A stretch of 10,172 nt of DNA from Lachnospiraceae bacterium UBA7179 (GCA_002491195.1 DKVL01000008.1:1-10172); one strand, 5' to 3'. Shown: positions 1 through 6,254, numbered from the stretch's first letter. Program-made: numbers and translations. Notes: a model not told the origin generated them from the sequence alone.

Positions 1-410
1 ACCTCCGCCAGCGACTGCCCATATACGACCTTGAACTCGATCAGACGCTCGATCCGGCTGTTGTCCTCCATATCATAGTGGTTCATAGACATGATCTTCA
101 GCAGGTTTTTTCGTTCTTCAAGGGAATGAGCCAGTGCATCCGCAAATTCTGCCCCTGTCATCCTTTCATGCTCCGCCTGAATCTGTTTCAGCCTGCGTAT
201 CCACAATTCATACTCCCTTTGCAGCAGCGCCAGAAAGATTTCTTCCTTTGTCTGGAAGTAATTGTAGATGGAAGTACGGGTAAACGTAGTGGCGTTTCCG
301 ATTTCCTTGATGGTGATCTCCTTGAAGCTCATGGTCTTATACAGCTCTGCACAGGCTGTTATGATTTCTTCTTTTCTTGCCGCTGTCAGTTCTTCTGATC
401 CTTTTGGCAT
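1..410 (-). CDS. TetR/AcrR-family transcriptional regulator (partial, C-terminus off window)
   Basis: The first 136 residues of a TetR-type repressor are visible, and the gene runs off the left edge. Residues 10-60 form the three-helix DNA-binding domain. The recognition part reads ITIKEIGNATTFTRTSIYNY at about residues 32-51, followed by FQTKEEIF, which is the family hallmark. The rest is the start of the helical ligand-binding domain (ELWIRRLKQIQAEHERM). The ATG at 410 is preceded by AAGGAGG, which overlaps the stop codon of the upstream flavin-reductase-like gene. The two genes are therefore co-transcribed and probably translationally coupled. By family behaviour it should repress its own operon in the absence of a small ligand. 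The paired TGACAC palindromes at 1003-1051 are the likely target (inference). The ligand is unknown. Confidence 0.93.
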   Translation of the reverse strand, partial: MPKGSEELTAARKEEIITACAELYKTMSFKEITIKEIGNATTFTRTSIYNYFQTKEEIFLALLQREYELWIRRLKQIQAEHERMTGAEFADALAHSLEERKNLLKIMSMNHYDMEDNSRIERLIEFKVVYGQSLAE

Positions 411-421
411 CCCGTACCTCC

Positions 422-994
422 TTATATGCTTTCCTTATTCTTAAATGACAGACATTTTCCGATGACCTCACCGGTTTTCAGGTATTCATAAGTCGGGAAC
501 TCAAACAGTACCGGCTTCAGTGTATGGTAGTTAATCTTCCCGGCTTCATCCAGATGCTGTTCTTCTACATAAGTATTGTTGATCGTGCAGATAAAGCTTT
601 CAAAGCCCGGAGAATCATATTCATCAACCACGGTACATTCCATGACAAGCGGCGATTTTTGAATCATCGGCGTTCCCGCCTCCCCAATCTCATATCCGAA
701 CAGATTGCTTTTATCTGTTTTCGCCCCACTGACAGAACCCGAATAATCCGCCTGCGGCAAAATGCCCTCATCCACAATATTGATGGAAAGTCTTTTATTT
801 TCCTTGATGATGCCATTGATGAAATGCGACGCCGCAAGACTTACCAGAACCCGGTCATGGCCGATGATGCCAACGTGCGCCACCAGTGTCCATGTGGGTT
901 TCTCTCTATCCATGGCTCCGATGACAGTCACCGGAGTCGGGTATAATGCTAACTGTGATCCAATATTCTTTTTCGTATTCGTATCCTCCTCCAA
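422..994 (-). CDS. Flavin reductase-like (FMN-binding split-barrel) protein
   Basis: The protein (up to 190 aa) resembles the flavin_reductase-like/flavoredoxin family of FMN-binding split barrels. Indicative stretches are LYPTPVTVIGA near the N-terminus, WTLVAHVGIIGHDRVLVSLA, the SINIVDEG strand with downstream DYSGSVSG, and PLVMECTV. Members of this family bind flavin and use NAD(P)H or act as electron carriers, but the substrate here cannot be read from sequence. It is the first gene of a unit with the TetR gene 11 nt downstream. The start is unclear. The coordinates use the longest frame, a TTG at 994, but that TTG lies inside the ribosome-binding sequence GGAGGAGG. A start at 976, 8 nt after GGAGGAGG, would give a protein beginning with KKNIGSQ, but the codon there is ACG. 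The next in-frame candidate is a GTG within the first conserved strand. Cytoplasmic, no signal peptide seen. Confidence 0.85.
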   Translation of the reverse strand: MEEDTNTKKNIGSQLALYPTPVTVIGAMDREKPTWTLVAHVGIIGHDRVLVSLAASHFINGIIKENKRLSINIVDEGILPQADYSGSVSGAKTDKSNLFGYEIGEAGTPMIQKSPLVMECTVVDEYDSPGFESFICTINNTYVEEQHLDEAGKINYHTLKPVLFEFPTYEYLKTGEVIGKCLSFKNKESI

Positions 995-1002
995 ATTTAT
1001 TC

Positions 1003-1015
1003 TGACACAGTGTCA
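1003..1015. promoter_or_regulatory. Putative TetR operator, downstream copy
   Basis: TGACACAGTGTCA is a perfect inverted repeat with 6-bp arms around one base. It covers the predicted transcription start of the promoter at 1024-1052. A second copy lies 36 bp away (centre to centre) at the -35 box. Assignment to the TetR protein of this unit is inferred from position and symmetry. Confidence 0.75.
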
Positions 1016-1023
1016 TTAACTGT

Positions 1024-1052
1024 ATTATACCCATGTTCTGACACCATGTCAA
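1024..1052 (-). promoter_or_regulatory. Consensus sigma-A promoter of the flavin reductase-tetR unit
   Basis: On the minus strand there is a perfect TTGACA (1052-1047), a 17-bp spacer and a perfect TATAAT (1029-1024). The predicted transcription start is near 1017, giving a leader of about 40 nt before the ribosome binding site and start region. Such a strong promoter is what one expects of a gene normally held off by a repressor. Confidence 0.9.
1039..1051. promoter_or_regulatory. Putative TetR operator, upstream copy over the -35 box
   Basis: TGACACCATGTCA matches the downstream copy in 11 of 13 positions and keeps the arm symmetry with one mismatch. Five of its bases lie inside the TTGACA -35 hexamer, so a bound repressor would block RNA polymerase directly. 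Confidence 0.72.
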
Positions 1053-1055
1053 TAT

Positions 1056-1371
1056 ATTTTTGTAATTTTATTTTTGCTATTTCTCTTGACCGTCTTAGTT
1101 TCATAAGTGGCTCATTTGCCAAATCCTCTTTTGTAACATATTCCTGCTGTGCTTAATAATGGTCTGGCTGCAACAGAAATCTCCATCTTTCTTCTTTTAA
1201 CCAAAATCCAGCAGTTCCTGATCCATTCTCCATTTTACATATTCCGTATTGTTCATTGTAAAGCTAAAACTATACTTTGAGGTATTACTGCCATAATCCC
1301 GCTATAACAATATCTGTAACAAGCTGCAATCTTTTCGTTGTTAAACCAAAAGTTCTCTGCTAATTTAAATT
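1056..1371. other. AT-rich intergenic stretch without a recognisable gene
   Basis: I see no convincing gene here. On the minus strand an open stretch of about 50 codons ends at 997-999, and shorter frames lie around 1150-1250. None resembles a known family or has a good ribosome binding site. The base composition is lower in GC than that of the flanking genes, which fits degenerate mobile or decayed DNA. Confidence 0.5.
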
Positions 1372-1455
1372 AAAAAAGATAACATTTCAAGCAAAACCGT
1401 GTTATAATTTAGGTGTTGAATCCAAAAATACACACGCTGAAATGTTATCTCTTTT
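1372..1455. repeat. 18-bp inverted repeat enclosing a 48-nt loop
   Basis: The left arm (1372-1389) ends in GATAACATTTCA and the right arm (1438-1455) begins TGAAATGTTATC. The arms pair over 18 bp with one mismatch. A further 5-bp pair, CGTGT (1398-1402) with ACACG (1432-1436), extends the structure after an asymmetric bulge. No transposase is attached. It could be a small non-autonomous element, paired ends of a collapsed insertion sequence, or a structured RNA. A terminator is less likely because the loop is long. Confidence 0.7.
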
Positions 1456-1532
1456 CTAATAAATCATATACACATCTTTTTTCTGTCTGCCTCATACTGG
1501 TTAATTACAAATATGCATCCGCAAAAAATTAT

Positions 1533-1927
1533 CATGTTCAGTCCTTCCCATCGCGTTTGCAACCGCAATGGCACTATGCACCTGCTGACTTCTCGCCATT
1601 CGTTGTTACTACGGATTTCACATGCATTTATTGAAGTAGTTCCATCCGTTGACGAGACCTCCCCAGGTAAGAACGCAATCTTTCACTCCATGTGTCTGCC
1701 ACATTTACCACAATTAGTTCTGGGTAGTTATTGCACTTCAACTTGTCATGCAGCTTTATCCCTAACTGTAGACTGATGTAAATTCTGTTTGTCAGACCAG
1801 AGCTTTGCCTAAAGCTTTCTCCAGATTACACCTCACGATGGACACCCTTGTTTTTGGCTATATTCTTCCCCCTACCAGGGTGTGTGACGGACTTTCACCG
1901 ATTAGATTGCGCCCATACTGGGCGCAG
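1533..1927 (-). mobile_element. Group IIC intron remnant (5' ribozyme domains, no reverse transcriptase)
   Basis: The minus strand carries, in order, landmarks of the group IIC intron ribozyme as I know it from Oceanobacillus iheyensis and from many Clostridia. A near-consensus 5' end CTGCGCCC (expected GTGYG) is followed by the hairpin TATGGGCGCAATC, GGTGAAAGTCC, CAAGGGTGTCCATCGTGAGG, CTTACCTGGGGAGGTCT, GAGAAGTCAGCAG and GGAAGGACTGAAC. This corresponds to domain I up to the base of domain IV. The intron-encoded reverse transcriptase/maturase, domain V and domain VI are not found downstream, so it cannot self-splice or move. The first base is C instead of G, and several stems carry changes. 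Its 5' end lies 3 nt after the T-tract of the terminator at 1931-1966, the typical landing site of class C introns. Confidence 0.82.
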
Positions 1928-1930
1928 ATG

Positions 1931-1966
1931 AAAAAAACTCCCCCACAGCAAACTGCAGAAGAGTTT
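1931..1966 (-). terminator. Rho-independent terminator of the GH43 gene
   Basis: On the minus strand AAACTC pairs with GAGTTT, and the helix continues inward through eight more pairs, several of them G-U, to a TTTG loop. It is followed by a run of T. The G-U pairs become C-A mismatches on the plus strand, so the structure works only in the direction of the GH43 gene, whose stop codon is about 75 nt upstream. Confidence 0.8.
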
Positions 1967-2040
1967 ATCACTAAACATGGTCATGATTTGAGGAGCTTTC
2001 TGCATATTGTCCGCTTATCATATGTCACAGATCAAAACAA

Positions 2041-3687
2041 TCAGTCCACCGCTTTCGTCTCATCCGCGATGTACTCAAAAAAGTCAAAATCCGCATAATG
2101 CTGATGCTTCACCCTGTCAGCGCAGGTGAGTCCAACCATGGTTCCTGTAAATTCGCCGTATTTACAATATTCATCAGAAAACCGGGTCGTGTCAAACACC
2201 TTTCCAATTTTCTCATACTGTACATTGTCGTAGCTCCACTCAAACCAGGAACGCCTGCCTTCTATATAAAGACGCAGATAAATTGGTTTCTCCTCGACTG
2301 GAATGCGGGTATTGAGAAACTCCGTCTTTTCCCCATTCTCGAGATGAATAATGGAGATCGCGCTCTGCCCCAGTGTCTCACTGTAATACTTTCGCAGATT
2401 GATATAGTTCATGTTGTCATAGTATAGGATCAATCCCGCACTGTGCTGGTGAACCTGTGGAACAAACTCCATCTTTGTCGTAACTCTTGCATATACGCTC
2501 GTCAGCTTCCGGGCCAATATGCTCACACGGTTGAGTGAAGTCCGGGATTCCTGCCCACGGATTCTCACATAACCCGGACGCGCTTTCACATCCGCAAAGC
2601 TCTGCGGCATGATTCGGGGAGCATAGTAATAATTTCCCAGCGTATCACTGTCAAAATCGTCAAAATCAGGAATCCCAGGCATCGGTACCTCGCAGAGCAT
2701 ACTCTCAGGCACCTCCGTCTTTGCCAGATTGCTGCCGTCCGCCATGCGAAGCCACCCATCCTCCGTCCACATCATCTTCTGGATGGCAGTCTCCCTGCCA
2801 AGTGTACACCGCAGCTCCGGCACAAAGGGACGCGCACACAGATGGACAAGATATACTTCCCCTGTCGGAAGCTCCACATAGCTCCCATGCCCCGATTTCT
2901 GCAGAATGGAATCCGGATTGTAATATTTCGGTTTTAAATGGTCAGGATCCTGCCGTTCATAGGATTCTCCGGGAACACTGGTCACAATGGGATTCTTCGG
3001 ATCTTTTTCATATGGCCCCCACACGTTTTTTGACCGCCCCATCGTCACACAGTGGTTGTATCCGGTGCCGCCCTCCGCACACATGATATAGTAATACTCC
3101 CCCCGTTTTGTCAGATGCGGCGCCTCGATGCAGCCTCTGTCCGTGCCGCCGCGCCACATTCTCTGCGGATAACCTACAATCTCCTTTTTTTCTGGGGAAT
3201 ACTCCACCATGCAGATTGCGCCCGGCTTTTCATACCCTTCCCTCGTCTCCCACTCCAGTGAGACAATGTACTTCTTTCCATTCCTGTCATGGAAAATCGA
3301 CGCGTCAAATCCAGAGGAATGCAGATATACCGGCTTACTCCATGGCCCCCTGATGTCCTCAGCCGTGATCAGGTAATTGTCAACATCAAAATACCGCGCA
3401 TTCATGGAATTCATGATCCCGTAAACAACATAGAAAAGCCCTTCCTCCTCGCAGTATGTCAGACACGGCGCCCAGATGCCCTTCGCGCTGGGCAGCTTTC
3501 TTAAGTCAACCTCTGTGTCATCGGTCAGAACGTGCGTCAGCAGCTCCCAGTTTTTGAGATCCCTGGAGTGGTACACCGGTATTCCCGGAAGCCACTCAAA
3601 AGTCGATACCGCCACATAATAGTCCTCCCCTTTTTTACAAATACAGGGGTCCGGGTTAAATCCTGGAAAAATAGGGTTTTGAATCAT
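2041..3687 (-). CDS. xynB: GH43 beta-xylosidase / alpha-L-arabinofuranosidase (intracellular)
   Basis: This 548-aa protein is full length for the XynB/SXA-type GH43 enzymes, which release xylose (often also arabinose) from the non-reducing ends of oligosaccharides. The N-terminal five-bladed propeller (about 1-310) carries the three expected acidic residues: base Asp13 in FNPDP, pKa modulator Asp128 in SGFDAS, and acid Glu188 in CIEAPHL. GIWAPCL and LGRETAIQK are further family marks. Residues about 345-540 form the C-terminal beta-sandwich, ending in a FTGTMVGL-type motif. There is no signal peptide, so it acts in the cytoplasm. I chose the ATG at 3687 because AAGGAGG lies 8 nt upstream. The frame is open back to 3786, but that part overlaps the GH5 remnant. 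It is the last gene of the former transporter-GH5-GH43 operon and has its own terminator. Confidence 0.95.
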   Translation of the reverse strand: MIQNPIFPGFNPDPCICKKGEDYYVAVSTFEWLPGIPVYHSRDLKNWELLTHVLTDDTEVDLRKLPSAKGIWAPCLTYCEEEGLFYVVYGIMNSMNARYFDVDNYLITAEDIRGPWSKPVYLHSSGFDASIFHDRNGKKYIVSLEWETREGYEKPGAICMVEYSPEKKEIVGYPQRMWRGGTDRGCIEAPHLTKRGEYYYIMCAEGGTGYNHCVTMGRSKNVWGPYEKDPKNPIVTSVPGESYERQDPDHLKPKYYNPDSILQKSGHGSYVELPTGEVYLVHLCARPFVPELRCTLGRETAIQKMMWTEDGWLRMADGSNLAKTEVPESMLCEVPMPGIPDFDDFDSDTLGNYYYAPRIMPQSFADVKARPGYVRIRGQESRTSLNRVSILARKLTSVYARVTTKMEFVPQVHQHSAGLILYYDNMNYINLRKYYSETLGQSAISIIHLENGEKTEFLNTRIPVEEKPIYLRLYIEGRRSWFEWSYDNVQYEKIGKVFDTTRFSDEYCKYGEFTGTMVGLTCADRVKHQHYADFDFFEYIADETKAVD

Positions 3688-3730
3688 TCTGATGTCCTCC
3701 TTATTTATCATAATATCTGTCAGGAACAGA

Positions 3731-3877
3731 TCACACTTTTTCTGGACGGCTGCTTTCACACACAGGAAACCAGCCGAAATCCACACATCTTCCCAGATCC
3801 CAGCTGTCCCAGCCGATCCAGCCCTTATCGTTTACCGTGTCTGTCAGCAGCTTATAACTCCAGTAGAAATACCCGCT
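3731..3877 (-). pseudogene. C-terminal remnant of a GH5-like glycoside hydrolase
   Basis: In the frame that stops at 3731-3733, the minus strand encodes about 48 residues reading GYFYWSYKLL, then WIGWDSWDLGRCVDFGWFP. This Trp-rich stretch resembles the C-terminal end of GH5-type (clan GH-A) beta-glycanases. The remainder of that gene, including its catalytic glutamates, is missing. Upstream it runs directly into the 5' part of a GPH transporter in a different frame. Downstream, 44 nt separate its stop from the GH43 start, as expected within an operon. Family assignment is from a short fragment and remains moderate. Confidence 0.55.
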
Positions 3878-4065
3878 GCGTCAAATATACGCGACACCAT
3901 CATGATTGTCCCGACGGCAAGCGCGTTTACGCCCGCATAGTCCGTGTAGTAGATCATTAAAAATGCCGACATCGCCGTATAAATAATGTTGCACCCGAAA
4001 TCACCACAGCCATAGGAAAAACGCTCCACAACTTTTGATAAGGTCAATCTGCTCTTTTTTTCCAT
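3844..4065 (-). pseudogene. Truncated GPH-family (MFS) sugar:cation symporter, N-terminal part
   Basis: The first ~63 residues match the start of glycoside-pentoside-hexuronide symporters (YicJ/XynP/MelB type): ERFSYGCGDFGCNIIYTAMSAF followed by LMIYYTDYAG and GTIMMVSRIFDA, covering helix 1 and part of helix 2. In intact members the next stretch is the cytoplasmic VSD..MG..DRT loop. Here the frame instead reads AGISTGVISC and stops, because the sequence has switched into the GH5-like gene. About 85% of a normal ~450-aa transporter is absent, so it cannot be functional. The start (ATG at 4065, with AAGGAGAGG upstream) is intact and still first in the operon. Confidence 0.85.
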
Positions 4066-4148
4066 GATAGATTCCTCTCCTTTTTCTGATTACTGATTGA
4101 TTGCTTCTGTCTGTGTTCCGCGCGCATTGAACATCTGCTCCTTACACT

Positions 4149-4177
4149 ATTATACTAACATATCTCACAGATAACTG
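4149..4177 (-). promoter_or_regulatory. Probable activator-dependent promoter of the transporter-GH43 operon
   Basis: A perfect TATAAT (4154-4149 on the minus strand) lies 84 nt before the transporter start codon. The position of the -35 box, 17 bp upstream, reads CAGTTA, a poor match. A strong -10 with a weak -35 is typical where an AraC-type activator is needed. The 16-bp palindrome at 4186-4201 lies just upstream. Confidence 0.6.
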
Positions 4178-4185
4178 ATAGGCTT

Positions 4186-4201
4186 TATATTGATCAATAT
4201 A
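4186..4201. promoter_or_regulatory. 16-bp palindrome in the divergent promoter region
   Basis: TATATTGATCAATATA is a perfect palindrome about 50 bp upstream of the predicted start of the minus-strand operon and about 65 bp upstream of that of the AraC gene. A related half, GGTCGATATT, follows at 4204-4213. It could be the binding site of the AraC protein or of another dimeric regulator. Position is the only evidence for function. Confidence 0.55.
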
Positions 4202-4224
4202 TAGGTCGATATTCTCTTTTTCAA

Positions 4225-4253
4225 TTGACTTTTCTGTATAAACGGTCTAAGAT
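4225..4253 (+). promoter_or_regulatory. Promoter of the AraC-family regulator
   Basis: TTGACT (4225-4230), a 17-bp spacer and TAAGAT (4248-4253) precede the gene by about 65 nt. The spacing is ideal and the -35 matches five of six consensus bases. Confidence 0.6.
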
Positions 4254-4317
4254 ATTACTATCATTTCAATACTTTGATCACTGAAACGAAACGATTCGAA
4301 AGACAGGAGTAAACAAT

Positions 4318-5187
4318 ATGTCAGAACAACAGCCGGACCATATTTATGAACTGATCCAGGTTCCCAAGACAACAGGCGTCAGCTTTTACACAAAAAAAGA
4401 CACCGGCAGCTATGTTCCAAACCACTGGCACGACGCGATTGAGATTATTTATATGGTGGAGGGATCGGTGGATATCATGGTGGAAGCATCCGCTTACCAT
4501 CTGCAGGAGGGACAGTGCTTTCTGATTAATTCCGGCGTCATCCATTCCACCAAATGCACCTCACCCAACACGGGAATCGTTTTTCAGATACCGTTTGATT
4601 TTATCCGGCTTTACATCCCTGATGTCCAGCAGCTCCGGTTTGTCCTCGACGACCCGGGTGACAACCCTGTCCGCAAGACGAAACTGGACATTTTCAAGGA
4701 GACGCTGACACAGATGCAGATTGCAAATGACATCCGTCCGGAAGGCTATATTCTGCGTTTTAACAGCCTGCTTTTTGAGATTCTGTTCCAGCTTTACCAC
4801 AATTTCAGCGTGAAAATTTTTAAGGCAGACCTCAGTCACAAAACAAAAGATCTGGACCGTCTGAACCTTGTCCTGAACTACACGAACCAGAATTATGACC
4901 GTCCTATTTCCATCGACGAGATTGCCCGGGTTGCCTGTCTGGATTCCGGGTACTTCTGCCGCTTTTTTAAGAAGCATATGGGACTTACCTTTCTGGAATA
5001 CCAGAATGAAGTGAGATTGTCCCACATTTACCAGGATCTGATCTCAACGCAGGACACGCTGCAGAGCATTCTGGAGCGCCACGGATTTACCAACTACAAG
5101 CTGTTCCGCAGGGTGTTCTCCGAACACTTCCATGCGACACCCCTGCAGGTGAGAAAGCAACTGTGCTCTCCAATATCCTCCCTTTAA
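4318..5187 (+). CDS. AraC-family regulator with N-terminal cupin domain
   Basis: This 289-aa protein has the usual two-part layout of sugar-sensing AraC/XylS regulators. Residues about 30-80 form a cupin-type ligand pocket: HWHDAIEIIYMVEG, then a QEGQCFLINSGVIH turn. Residues about 180-283 form the paired helix-turn-helix DNA-binding domain. The first HTH reads ISIDEIARVACLDSGYFCRFF (one residue more than quoted elsewhere) and the second HGFTNYKLFRRVF. The ATG at 4318 has AGGAG 8 nt upstream. It is transcribed divergently from the transporter-GH43 operon and is very probably its activator, responding to a xylo- or arabino-oligosaccharide (inference). The coding end joins fragment DNA at once, and no terminator is visible after the stop, so its original downstream flank appears to be lost. 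Confidence 0.93.
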   Translation: MSEQQPDHIYELIQVPKTTGVSFYTKKDTGSYVPNHWHDAIEIIYMVEGSVDIMVEASAYHLQEGQCFLINSGVIHSTKCTSPNTGIVFQIPFDFIRLYIPDVQQLRFVLDDPGDNPVRKTKLDIFKETLTQMQIANDIRPEGYILRFNSLLFEILFQLYHNFSVKIFKADLSHKTKDLDRLNLVLNYTNQNYDRPISIDEIARVACLDSGYFCRFFKKHMGLTFLEYQNEVRLSHIYQDLISTQDTLQSILERHGFTNYKLFRRVFSEHFHATPLQVRKQLCSPISSL

Positions 5188-5575
5188 TGTCCGGTACATA
5201 AAGAGAGGATGGGCTGCCTGGCCGTCCCCTGGATATCTGCCCTCAATCTCCACTGCAAGGTCGTGCAGCCTTGTCTCTGCCGCCGTGTAAAGCTGTTTAT
5301 GGCACTGGGGCTCGTGACGACCTGGTTCACGCTGAAATCCCTTAATTCATTGCAGATTTCACTGATGTCCGCATTCCGCTGCGCATCCGTCATGTTCTGC
5401 GGGGAACCTGCAAATGAATTTCCAGTCCTGAAATTTCCGGGCAGATTTCCTGCTTCATATTTGTATATGGAAGTTCTTCCTGCGACAGCCTCCTCCGCTC
5501 CCCCGGCCAGCGCCGCGCTGGTCATTCCCCCGAACTCCCCAAGCATCTCTGCGCCATAACCGCTCTTGTTTGACC
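5188..5575 (-). pseudogene. Unrecognised frameshifted gene fragment
   Basis: Two minus-strand frames each look like coding sequence for part of this stretch. The first runs from about 5573 to 5290 and includes SGYGAEMLGEFGGMTSAALAGG, RTSIYKYEAGNLPGNF and ISEICNELRDFSVNQVV. Near 5290 the purine-first codon pattern moves to another frame reading TAAETRLHDLAVEIEGRYPG and then QAAHPLFMYRTL. A frameshift in one original protein explains this. The fragment is cut at its 3' end by the AraC gene and at its 5' end by an immunity-protein fragment. It is GC-richer than the piece before it. I do not recognise the family. Origin from a conjugative element or prophage is possible but not shown. Confidence 0.4.
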
Positions 5576-5830
5576 GCATTAACATCATTAGGAAAAAGTA
5601 GATTGATTACTTTAATTGCATAGTCAGAAGCTACCATTGCATGTTCCCGCATATGCCCTGTAGCAATAGCTTGCCCTACCACTCGTAACGACGTTTGAAT
5701 AACAATGTCTTGTGCTTTTTTCGCTAACTGATGAATTTGAAATCCAGCTTGCCTTACATCGTGCATACGTGCAGTTCCCTTTTGCCATTTCTCATTTACT
5801 GCATACCCGTCATACTTTTTGCTGTAGTCG
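5560..5830 (-). pseudogene. C-terminal fragment of a putative Imm5-like immunity protein
   Basis: From about 5829 the minus strand encodes DYSKKYDGYAVNEKWQKGTA, then MHDVRQAGFQIHQLAKKAQD, RVVGQAIATGHMREHAMVAS and DYAIKVINLLFP. The pattern of an alanine/histidine-rich helix ATxHM..HA..A..YAxK resembles the C-terminal half of proteins annotated as putative immunity proteins (Imm5-like). The N-terminal half is missing. Beyond about 5569 the frame enters the neighbouring fragment and turns to nonsense. The stretch is clearly more AT-rich than both sides, a sign of separate origin. Recognition is from memory of the family pattern. Confidence 0.5.
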
Positions 5831-6176
5831 TGCTGGTCAGCGGCTTTTCCTCCGGCTCCTGCTTTGCCGCCTTCGTATCTTTCTTCGCCGTGTTCTTTGC
5901 GGCCGCCTTCCCGGTTTTTCCCGCTTTCTCTGGCTCCTTTGTGGTCGTCAGCTCTGCATCCAGCCCGCGTTCCATCTGCGTTTCAAGTGTTTCCCCGCCT
6001 GAATACTCTGCGCCCTCGAACTGTACCGCATCCAGCGAATAACAGTGATAGCGCTCCTTGCGTGAAAAGTTGTCCTCCAGACGCCTGTCCTCAACGATGA
6101 AAGCACCGATGGAATCCTCCACCTCGACTTCCGACACCGTCCCGTCTGCACATGGAAATGTTAAAGTTTTGTTTAT
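5796..6176 (-). pseudogene. Truncated sigma-factor-like ORF of conjugative-element type
   Basis: The frame begins with LTFPCADGTVSEVEVEDSIG, then VEDRRLEDN, YHCYSLDAVQFEG and SGGETLETQ. This is the N-terminal pattern of small sigma-70-like regulators on integrative conjugative elements in Firmicutes. The C-terminal sigma-4 helix-turn-helix needed for promoter recognition is absent. Instead the frame continues into a Lys/Ala/Glu-rich tail (KAAAKNTAKKDTKAAKQEPE) and stops near 5796. There is no canonical start. The natural position, 4 nt after GGGAGAA, is ATA (6176-6174), and the open frame reaches a TTG at 6221 only by crossing a hairpin. It is most probably a dead remnant. Confidence 0.42.
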
Positions 6177-6212
6177 GTTCTCCCAATTTCGTATTTTTTT
6201 GAAGAAATATGA

Positions 6213-6254
6213 CCCGCACAACCATTTCAGGCGATGCGGGCCAGTCTTTTTTTT
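6213..6254 (+). terminator. Possible hairpin/terminator (plus strand)
   Basis: CCCGCA (6213-6218) pairs with TGCGGG (6235-6240), and a run of eight T follows at 6247-6254 after a six-base gap. It marks the boundary between the sigma-like remnant and the ABC fusion gene. The gap before the T-run and the lack of a plus-strand gene upstream make terminator function uncertain. Confidence 0.35.

Noticed and set aside
997..1154. Minus-strand open stretch of about 50 codons ending just before the flavin reductase ribosome binding site
   Set aside because: It runs through the consensus promoter and both palindromes, has no good start and matches nothing known. The regulatory reading explains the sequence better.
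1805..2098. Plus-strand frame of 97 codons
   Set aside because: It crosses the group II intron remnant and the minus-strand terminator in the opposite direction. Its apparent sequence is the antisense of conserved ribozyme, and there is no ribosome binding site.
2721..3086. Plus-strand frames opposite the GH43, AraC and GH78 genes
   Set aside because: They are antisense shadows of strongly conserved coding regions, with no family resemblance of their own.
3688..3786. 33-codon N-terminal extension of the GH43 gene
   Set aside because: The ATG at 3687 has an ideal AAGGAGG and begins at the conserved NPxFPGFNPDP region. The extension overlaps the GH5 remnant in another frame.
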